This document shows, piece after piece, positions 57,870-64,000 of a DNA stretch of 64,000 nt (position 1 is its first letter; each line of letters opens with the position of its first letter). A program made the position numbers and the translations under genes. The notes below the pieces were generated by a model that saw nothing but the letters and a program-made list of their open reading frames with translations, was not told the origin of the DNA and ran no database searches. Where the stretch lies: assembly GCF_023050945.1 (NCBI RefSeq), contig NZ_JALKIM010000005.1:1-64000 (forward strand), given 5' to 3'. This DNA comes from Anaerobiospirillum sp. NML120448 (lineage in GTDB: Bacteria > Pseudomonadota > Gammaproteobacteria > Enterobacterales > Succinivibrionaceae).

Positions 57870-58967
57870 ATGGATAGCGCATATCTTGGAATTATTGAAG
57901 GTTTTTACGGTCGTCCATACAGCAAGGACGAGCGCAATTACTTCTATTCCTTTGCTAAAAAAAATGGTTATAGCTTCTACATCTACGCACCAAAGGCTGA
58001 TTTACAGTTACGTGATGAGTGGACTAAACCTATTAGTGCCGAGTATGAAAAGGAGCTGTGCTCCTATGCAGCTGACGCTCATAAAGCTAAGTTAGATTTT
58101 GGTGTTGCCTTATCTCCTTTAAATCTTACCTCTAACTTTGAGGAGCAAAAGGATTTACTTTTAGAGCGTGTACGTTCTTTATGCCAAATTTCTTCTTGTG
58201 AAATTTTCTGCTTACTTTTTGACGATATGTTCAAAGACTCAGAGCATGTTGGCGCACAACAAAATGAAATTATTAAGATTGTTGAGCAGAACTTACCTGA
58301 GCATGTAAAGCACTTTATTATTTGCCCATCCTACTATACAGATGATCCTGTGCTTGATCGCATCTTTGGTGAGCGTCCAAAGAGCTACTTTGACGAGTTA
58401 TTAAAAGATTTACCTCAAAGAGTAGAAATATTCTGGACTGGCCCTAAGGTATTATCAGACGATATTACTGTTGAGCATATTGAGTATGTCACTAAGTTAT
58501 TAGGCCGCAAACCATTTATTTGGGACAACTACCCTGTAAATGATGGTAAGAATATTTGTAAGTTCTTAAACTTAAGCAAATTCAATGGCCGTACTAACCT
58601 TCAAGGTTTAGTAACAGGACATGCCGTTAACCCAATGGTACAGCCACTGTTATCTACCCTACCTGCTATTACCCTACCTTTAATTTATCAAGGCAAGAGC
58701 AGTGAGGAAATTAACCAAGCTTATTTAGCTCACGCCAAAGAGTTATTCGGTTCTATTTTTGCCATGATCTTAAAGTATGACAATTTCAACCTACTAACTC
58801 GTTTGGGTCTGGATAAAATGACAGAACGAGACAAAACTCGTTTCATTGAGTTTAGTGTGGTAAATGATCAGCCAGCTTTACAAGAAATTGCTGACTTTAT
58901 CAAAGGCTCACAACGCTTTGATCAAGCCATTATTAATGGCACCCACGTCATTACTCAGAACCAATAA
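57870..58967 (+). CDS. GH84-family beta-N-acetylglucosaminidase (OGA/hyaluronidase-like)
   Basis: 365 residues. The opening GIIEGFYGRPYSKDER and YIYAPKADL are the hallmark start of the GH84 catalytic barrel. The paired catalytic Asp is at 118-119 in FCLLFDDMF, and WDNYPVNDG is the conserved substrate-site segment. These enzymes remove beta-GlcNAc by substrate-assisted catalysis. It has no signal peptide and no carbohydrate-binding or dockerin modules, so it is a stand-alone cytosolic catalytic domain, unlike most secreted clostridial members. The ATG at 57870 follows AAGGGAG at useful spacing. Substrate (peptidoglycan-derived, chitin-derived or protein-linked GlcNAc) cannot be told. Single gene. 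Confidence 0.88.
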   Translation: MDSAYLGIIEGFYGRPYSKDERNYFYSFAKKNGYSFYIYAPKADLQLRDEWTKPISAEYEKELCSYAADAHKAKLDFGVALSPLNLTSNFEEQKDLLLERVRSLCQISSCEIFCLLFDDMFKDSEHVGAQQNEIIKIVEQNLPEHVKHFIICPSYYTDDPVLDRIFGERPKSYFDELLKDLPQRVEIFWTGPKVLSDDITVEHIEYVTKLLGRKPFIWDNYPVNDGKNICKFLNLSKFNGRTNLQGLVTGHAVNPMVQPLLSTLPAITLPLIYQGKSSEEINQAYLAHAKELFGSIFAMILKYDNFNLLTRLGLDKMTERDKTRFIEFSVVNDQPALQEIADFIKGSQRFDQAIINGTHVITQNQ

Positions 58968-58985
58968 TTTAAAAAAACATCAATT

Positions 58986-59026
58986 AAAAAAAAGCTCACA
59001 AATTTGTAATCTGTGAGCTTTTTTTT
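58986..59026. terminator. Bidirectional terminator between the GH84 and Sel1-repeat genes
   Basis: AAAAAAAAGCTCACA (from 58986) pairs with TGTGAGCTTTTTTTT (59012-59026). It serves the convergent genes that stop at 58967 and 59040. Confidence 0.9.
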
Positions 59027-59039
59027 GTGTCTTTAGTTC

Positions 59040-60734
59040 TTATTGAACCTTGTTATATACGCCATTTTCGTCACGTAAGCTTAATGGCTCAACCAAGGAT
59101 ACAGGAGGAACAAAATCACTTACCTCATAACCATTAGGAACTTTTGGTGCTTTTGGTCTTGGCATACGAGGATCAGCGGCAAAACTTACCACACCAGTTG
59201 ATGGAGCATACTGAACAATCACTTGAGCTAAGCTAGGATCAAGTATGTTCTTACCATTGATATTAACCTTATTAAGATCAGTAACTGAGGTAAAGTTTAA
59301 TGAACCAAAATGGTTCTTAAAGGTTGGAGCTAACTTATCTACAGATTGATAGAAAGTAAATGGACGCTCCATAGGCTCTAAAGTTGTAGGATCCAAAATT
59401 TCTAACTCAAAAATAGGATCACCCTCTTTATAAGCAATATGGCCACGTAATACTTGGTTAGCCAAGACCATAACCTGATCTAAAATTTGCTCAGCAGGTA
59501 CACGCTCTTGTAATAAATCGATAATCTTTTGGGCTGGAGGGTAAATATTAGCAATGCTAATTAAATCATCAAAGCCTTTAGAGAAGGCTTTTGGTACACC
59601 CTTACCAGACATAAGCATTAAATCATAAATAATACGTCCAGAGAGATCATGCTGTTCTAAAGCTGCAATTTTCAGCCACTGTATAGCTCTATCTAAAGAG
59701 TCTGGAGTATTGGTCTCAGTATAGGCAAACACACCTAAAGCGCTAGAGGCAGGTCCATAACCTTGCGCAGCAGCACTAGAAAAGAACTTAACAGCTACAT
59801 TACTAGTAGAAGTAGAGTTACTACGTAAAGCAATTAAACCTAAAGCATATTGAGCTACAGGATCATGATTAGCAGCAGCACTAGAGTAAAGATCAAAGGC
59901 AGTTTGAGGGTCACGCTCTACAGCATAACCATGCCAATAAGCACCAGCTAAACGAACATAAGCTTGATCAAAGCCATTGTCCATAGCTTGCTGCCAATAC
60001 TGCACAGCAGACTGGGCATTGGAGGCGATTTTATTATTACCTACAAAGAACATATCGCCCATAATCAGCTCTAAACTCTTAGCGCCTTTCTTATTAGCTA
60101 GGAGAACAAAATCAACAAAGTCTTTGCCATTAGGAATAATTTGTAAAGCGCGATAAACCATGCCAGAGAATAAATCAGTAGCACGATTTCTAATATCGTC
60201 AGGCATCATAGTGGCTGGATCGCCTTGGAACCATTTATCAGTAACTAAAGTACCAGCCTTAATAGCAGCAGCCTCATCATTAGCAATACGAATAGCGCCT
60301 TGCTCAAAATAGGAAATAGCAGCAACTATGCCCTTAGCCTTACCAAAGCCTAATAATGCCAAATCACCTAAAACTTCATAAGCTGCATGTCTTCTAAACA
60401 AGACAGCACGCTCGGCATATTTAGCTGCTTGCTCATAATTACCAGCACTAATTGCATACCAAGCTAAGAACTCAGCAGCATAAGGATCATCGTCTTTATC
60501 AGCCTTTTCTAAATAAGAGACAGCACGTCTAAAATCAGAGTAGCTTAAAGCCTTAATGCCATTTTCAACAAGCTCACGACGGGCTCCTTCTGCATGAGAG
60601 GTATAAGCCCAAATGATGCCGCTAAAAATACCAATGAAGAATAAAAAGCCAATTGTTACCACAGTCAAGCGCTGACGATAGCGAATTAGCTCTCTTCTCT
60701 CCATCTCCTTGATCTTTTTTAACATGTTTGCCAT
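59040..60734 (-). CDS. Membrane-anchored Sel1/TPR-repeat protein
   Basis: 564 residues. One N-terminal membrane helix (about 22-43, VVTIGFLFFIGIFSGIIW) after a basic start, so the rest is probably periplasmic. Residues 50-400 are helical pairs of TPR and Sel1-like type (for example AVQYWQQAMDNGFDQAYVRL, then AFDLYSSAAANHDPVAQYAL). The C-terminal 160 residues have no recognised fold and end in a Pro/Lys-rich then acidic tail. Sel1 proteins usually scaffold protein complexes. It lies 165 nt downstream of motY on the same strand, but a hairpin separates them. A motor or envelope role is possible but only by proximity. Confidence 0.75.
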   Translation of the reverse strand: MANMLKKIKEMERRELIRYRQRLTVVTIGFLFFIGIFSGIIWAYTSHAEGARRELVENGIKALSYSDFRRAVSYLEKADKDDDPYAAEFLAWYAISAGNYEQAAKYAERAVLFRRHAAYEVLGDLALLGFGKAKGIVAAISYFEQGAIRIANDEAAAIKAGTLVTDKWFQGDPATMMPDDIRNRATDLFSGMVYRALQIIPNGKDFVDFVLLANKKGAKSLELIMGDMFFVGNNKIASNAQSAVQYWQQAMDNGFDQAYVRLAGAYWHGYAVERDPQTAFDLYSSAAANHDPVAQYALGLIALRSNSTSTSNVAVKFFSSAAAQGYGPASSALGVFAYTETNTPDSLDRAIQWLKIAALEQHDLSGRIIYDLMLMSGKGVPKAFSKGFDDLISIANIYPPAQKIIDLLQERVPAEQILDQVMVLANQVLRGHIAYKEGDPIFELEILDPTTLEPMERPFTFYQSVDKLAPTFKNHFGSLNFTSVTDLNKVNINGKNILDPSLAQVIVQYAPSTGVVSFAADPRMPRPKAPKVPNGYEVSDFVPPVSLVEPLSLRDENGVYNKVQ

Positions 60735-60777
60735 AAGCGTTACTCTTTCTTTGTTTAATTAAACTAGCTTACAAAGC

Positions 60778-60832
60778 AAAACAGCAGGGGCCCACCACCC
60801 TTTTTAAAGAGAGTGAAACGCACTGCTGTTTT
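60778..60832 (-). terminator. motY terminator
   Basis: AAAACAGCAG (60778-60787) pairs perfectly with CTGCTGTTTT (60823-60832), loop 35 nt. It is 67 nt past the motY stop. On the minus strand the stem ends in TTTTGCTTTG. Confidence 0.6.
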
Positions 60833-60898
60833 AGCGCATTAAGATCTAAAAGTCTTGAAGTTTGATAATACTCAAGATCCTAGGCTTAAAGATATTAG

Positions 60899-61858
60899 CT
60901 ATTCCCAATTTTCAGGTACACCAACATCAGGCATATCAACTTCCTGGCGACGATCAACCTTAAATGGATCACGTTGCAGCTCTACGATAGCTTTAGATGA
61001 TTGTTGACGATCTGACAAGGTATAACCAGTAGTAGCTAACTGCTCATCACCATAAGTCTTAATATCAATAAGATCCTTACTAATACCTGCATCAGTGAAA
61101 ATCTTAGCAATTGATTCAGCACGACGCTTAGCTAAATCTAAATTATCAAGATTGTCGGTATTGCCAGAGCCAAATGATGAAATGATAATCTTATTAATAG
61201 AATCATCAATCTTGGCATACTCAATTTGCTGCTTTAAACGAGCATCAGAAGAAGGAGTTAGTCTATTCTCTTGCTCATAGAACATTAAGGCTACTAAGCC
61301 CACATCGGTATATCCAAAAGGTAATAATTGAGCAGAGCAGTCTACAAATTCCTTATATGGGGATGAAAAACCCATTGGACTTAATACAGGAATAATACTT
61401 TCGGCATAATTTGGGTGCTCACTAATATATGGGAAGAGCACACGATTGCCGTTATGTAGGGCTCGTAAAATGGCCCAAGAAACGGAATCACCAATAAAAG
61501 GTCTAAAACCACGATAAAGCTGAATTTGACCAATATCAGTCTCTACACCCTGAGGACGCCACTCTGGAGGAGCTGAAATAATGCGCATAACACTCTTAGA
61601 ATTAACATCCACTGATGGGAAGATCTCTAAACTTAAGCGTCTTTGTGCACCTGACAATAAGGTAAAGTCAGCTCGACCATAACCACTAATATGGGAGGAA
61701 AGTATGCATGAAATCCTTGATGACTTAGTCGACCAATCTTTGGCATTAGTATCGCTCAAAGAGGCTTCATAGCGTACCTGAGAGTGCACTGGTAAGGCAA
61801 AAATAGTGGCCACAACAAAAGCAGCTAAACCCATGCCGAATCTTCCAGCTTTTCGCAT
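60899..61858 (-). CDS. motY: Sodium-type flagellar protein MotY
   Basis: 319 residues from the ATG at 61858, which has CAGGAG upstream and opens with a basic start and signal peptide (FGMGLAAFVVATIFALPVHSQ). The frame could also start at a TTG at 61888. MotY forms the T ring with MotX around the motor of Na-driven flagella in Vibrio and relatives. The N-terminal domain matches MotY (RISCILSSHISGYGRADF, PPEWRP, DCSAQLLPFGYTDVG). The C-terminal OmpA-like peptidoglycan-binding domain has NLDLAKRRAESI and SDRQQSSKAIVEL. No motX, pomA or pomB gene is in the window. Confidence 0.9.
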   Translation of the reverse strand: MRKAGRFGMGLAAFVVATIFALPVHSQVRYEASLSDTNAKDWSTKSSRISCILSSHISGYGRADFTLLSGAQRRLSLEIFPSVDVNSKSVMRIISAPPEWRPQGVETDIGQIQLYRGFRPFIGDSVSWAILRALHNGNRVLFPYISEHPNYAESIIPVLSPMGFSSPYKEFVDCSAQLLPFGYTDVGLVALMFYEQENRLTPSSDARLKQQIEYAKIDDSINKIIISSFGSGNTDNLDNLDLAKRRAESIAKIFTDAGISKDLIDIKTYGDEQLATTGYTLSDRQQSSKAIVELQRDPFKVDRRQEVDMPDVGVPENWE

Positions 61859-62850
61859 ACCTACTAAATCTCCTGACAAAAACCTCAAAGGGTTCTAATA
61901 ATAATCTGCACTATCCCAGCTTTAAATCATGCCCAGGAAGCCTTTTTTGCTTAATGCTAACCAAGCTTATAAATAAGTTTTTAGGGAAGCATATTCAATA
62001 AATCTAATTATCCACGCATGCTTGCCCTAAGGAATCAAACAATATCTCTCTCTTTATTTAACCCTCTAAGCGCATGCAAAACCTGTTTGCAGTTAACCAT
62101 GAGAGCTTTAAATTATGACTTAATCTGAAAACTACTAACAGCAGTTTTAGCCAGGTCAAATTACCAAAGTTCCAAACATACGTGGATTTTACAGGTGCTA
62201 ACATTTTGACGTTAGTCCCCGCTAGGCCACAATGCAAATACTTAGCCAACATTAAATTTTCTTTAGCTAACAAATACACAGCATGTTTGGTGGAAAGAAT
62301 TGTGCTTTGTCCTAGTTAAAATTGTATCACGTCAATGCTTGGCTGATACGAAGTTGTTAGACTCATCTCAATTTTTTATAAATTATATACAATGCTTTTT
62401 GCTAAAATAGACTGCATTGTTAGTAACGCAATCAAGTACTATTTACAAAAAGCAAAGTTTAACTTTGCTGTAGGTGAAATAATATATATTTAGCAATCAG
62501 CTTCAAAAATTTAAAAAAAAGCTATTAATTTTTTTTGTTTTCCGACTATCGTCATAATTAAGCTCTAAACATTAGTTTATGCTTAGCTATAGATTTATGG
62601 CTCTTAAATAATTCACATACTACATGCTTACAGACACCCTAAAATCTACGATGTTTATTCTTGCTTGTAATATTGCCTAATTTATACCTAAGATTATTTG
62701 AGAGTCTGACTCAAGGTTTTGTTTTTATAAGATAGCTACCTTAGGCTTATGTAAGGACACTGTACCACCTTGCTTAGCTCTTAGGCTGCTTATTAATTTT
62801 TTTAGCTGCTTATACCCAAGTAGCAATATTATGGTTTTTAGGAGTTAGGA
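61859..62850. other. Intergenic region between motY and crr
   Basis: About 1 kb, AT-rich, no gene supported; a 73-codon minus-strand frame at 62058-62279 has no domain. It holds the motY and crr promoters. A small TTGAG/CTCAA hairpin lies near 62697-62714. Confidence 0.45.
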
Positions 62851-63357
62851 ATGAGCTTTTTAAATAAGTTATTTGGCAGCAAAAAAGCTGAGGTTATTAC
62901 TTTAAACTCTCCATTAAATGGCGAGATACTTGATACTAAAGCAATTCCAGATCCTACTTTTGCTGATTGTGTTTTAGGCCCTACCATTTGTTTTAAACCA
63001 GGAGAGGACGGCACTATTTATGCCCCTTGCGATGGCACTGTAACTCAAATTTTTAAGACTGCCCATGCCATTACCATTACCTCTACTGATAAGGTTGAGC
63101 TGTTAATCCACGTAGGCATTAATACTGTTGATCTTAAGGGCGAAGGCTTTGAGGCCTTTGTTAAGGACGATGATGTAGTTAAGTGCGGCCAGCCTTTAAT
63201 CAAATTTGATCAAACAGTAATTGCCAAAGCAGGTTTAAGTAATTTAGTTCCTGTAGTAATTTGCAATGCTATGGACTTTAATTCAATTGAGTTTGCAGGC
63301 ACACGAAGTGTAACTACTGCTGACAAGTTCTGCTTTATTACCCCATCGGAGAAATAA
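62851..63357 (+). CDS. crr: PTS glucose-specific enzyme IIA component
   Basis: 168 residues, the size of E. coli Crr (169). It accepts phosphate from HPr and passes it to sugar permeases; in enterics the unphosphorylated form also blocks other permeases and the phosphorylated form stimulates adenylate cyclase. The two active-site His are His72 (KTAHAITI) and His87 (LLIHVGINTVDL), and KCGQPLIKFD follows. The ATG at 62851 has TAGGAG-type spacing upstream. ptsI begins 15 nt after its stop, so the pair is an operon. Confidence 0.95.
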   Translation: MSFLNKLFGSKKAEVITLNSPLNGEILDTKAIPDPTFADCVLGPTICFKPGEDGTIYAPCDGTVTQIFKTAHAITITSTDKVELLIHVGINTVDLKGEGFEAFVKDDDVVKCGQPLIKFDQTVIAKAGLSNLVPVVICNAMDFNSIEFAGTRSVTTADKFCFITPSEK

Positions 63358-63371
63358 TTCGGAGTAACAAT

Positions 63372-64000
63372 ATGTACCAAGGTAAAGGACGTTGCGCCTG
63401 TGCTGGTATTACCTATGGCAAGATCTTGCACATCAAGACTCCTGACATTACTCCAGCTGCACTTACCTGCCAATCAGTAGACCAAGAGCTATCTCATCTT
63501 GATATAGCTATCAATAAAGCTCAAATTGAGCTTGATGGCTTAATTGAAAAAGCCCGTGTTGAGATTGGCCAAGAACAGGCCGAGATTTTTGAAATCCACC
63601 GTATGATGCTTGATGATCCTGATATTGTGGACAATATTAGGGATATGATTAAGCAAGGTGGTATTAGTGCTGCTGACGCATCCATTGCTGTGGGCAAAGA
63701 GCAAGCTGCTATTTTCGAAGCTCTTGATGATGACTACATGAAAGAGCGCTCAGCCGATATCAAGGATGTTACAGGTCGTTTAGCTCGTATTTTACGTGGT
63801 GGTGAGACTGTTACCTTAAGCGAAAGCTGCGTTATTGTAGCTGACGATTTGCAGCCATCACAAACAGTAGCCATGGATCGCTCTAAGATTTTAGGCTTTG
63901 TGTTGCGCAAAGGCACACAAAACTCTCATGCCTCTATCTTAGCCCGTACTATGAATATTCCTCTTATCATTAACGCTAATTTACCTGCCGATTTAACAGG
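63372..64000 (+). CDS. ptsI: PTS enzyme I, N-terminal part (cut by the window edge)
   Basis: 209 residues are visible from the ATG at 63372, which follows CGGAGTAAC. Enzyme I takes phosphate from phosphoenolpyruvate and passes it to HPr. The opening GRCACAGITYGKILH, the helical segment EIFEIHRMMLDDPD and the active-site segment QNSHASILAR with His186 identify it. It is translated directly after crr. In E. coli the order is ptsH-ptsI-crr; here crr comes first and no ptsH is seen upstream. Confidence 0.95.
   Translation, partial: MYQGKGRCACAGITYGKILHIKTPDITPAALTCQSVDQELSHLDIAINKAQIELDGLIEKARVEIGQEQAEIFEIHRMMLDDPDIVDNIRDMIKQGGISAADASIAVGKEQAAIFEALDDDYMKERSADIKDVTGRLARILRGGETVTLSESCVIVADDLQPSQTVAMDRSKILGFVLRKGTQNSHASILARTMNIPLIINANLPADLT

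Noticed and set aside
62058-62279. 73-codon minus-strand frame upstream of crr
   Set aside because: No domain and no convincing start region.

Overview
The window looks like a chromosomal segment of an AT-rich, motile gammaproteobacterium. The evidence is the set of housekeeping genes (gyrA, serC, aspS, yebC, tig-clpP-clpX-lon, sppA, crr-ptsI) together with genes typical of beta/gammaproteobacteria or gammaproteobacteria alone (rdgC, trhP/yegQ, creD-like, motY). Low GC, PTS sugar transport, flagellar genes and a cytoplasmic GH84 enzyme would fit a gut anaerobe of the Aeromonadales, for example Succinivibrionaceae. That placement is an inference from gene content. No rRNA or tRNA gene was recognised.

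Layout. 0-2 kb: C-terminal part of a type III restriction subunit, cut by the window edge, and a DraG-like ADP-ribosylglycohydrolase. 2.4-7 kb (minus): an acyl-CoA synthetase with Cys-rich and disordered extensions, then serC. 7-8.3 kb: a decaying 158-bp tandem repeat. 8.3-11.5 kb (minus): gyrA. 12.6-16 kb (plus): rdgC and trhP. 16.2-17.3 kb (minus): glpQ. 17.3-21 kb: a largely non-coding stretch with hairpins, one coiled-coil gene, a 113-bp tandem repeat and a sigma-54 promoter for flgE. 21-27.8 kb (plus): flgE, fmdB-like, aspS-yebC, glycosyltransferase. 28-31.3 kb (minus): CreD-like protein with a very long Gln/Ala/Gly-rich N-terminus. 32-33 kb: amino-acid binding protein. 33.3-42 kb (minus): a five-gene MoxR ATPase / DUF5682-like / VWA / small helical / unknown operon, the most system-like block here. 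43-47.6 kb: chemoreceptor and sppA. 48.4-56.4 kb (minus): tig-clpP-clpX-lon proteostasis block with a roughly 400-residue tail on ClpP. 57.9-62 kb: GH84, Sel1-repeat protein, MotY. 62.8 kb to the end: crr and the start of ptsI.

Two themes run through the window. First, many conserved proteins carry long low-complexity extensions rich in Gln/Ala, Lys/Ala/Thr, Met/Asn/Gly/Pro or acidic residues (ClpP, Lon, GyrA, CreD-like, SppA, DUF5682-like, acyl-CoA synthetase). Second, intergenic DNA is long and filled with simple-word tracts, tandem repeats and palindromes, some of whose units hold short hydrophobic ORFs that overlap from one copy to the next. The proteostasis, MoxR/VWA, motility (flgE, motY, chemoreceptor) and PTS genes form functional sets. 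The rest are mostly single genes separated by terminator-like hairpins.
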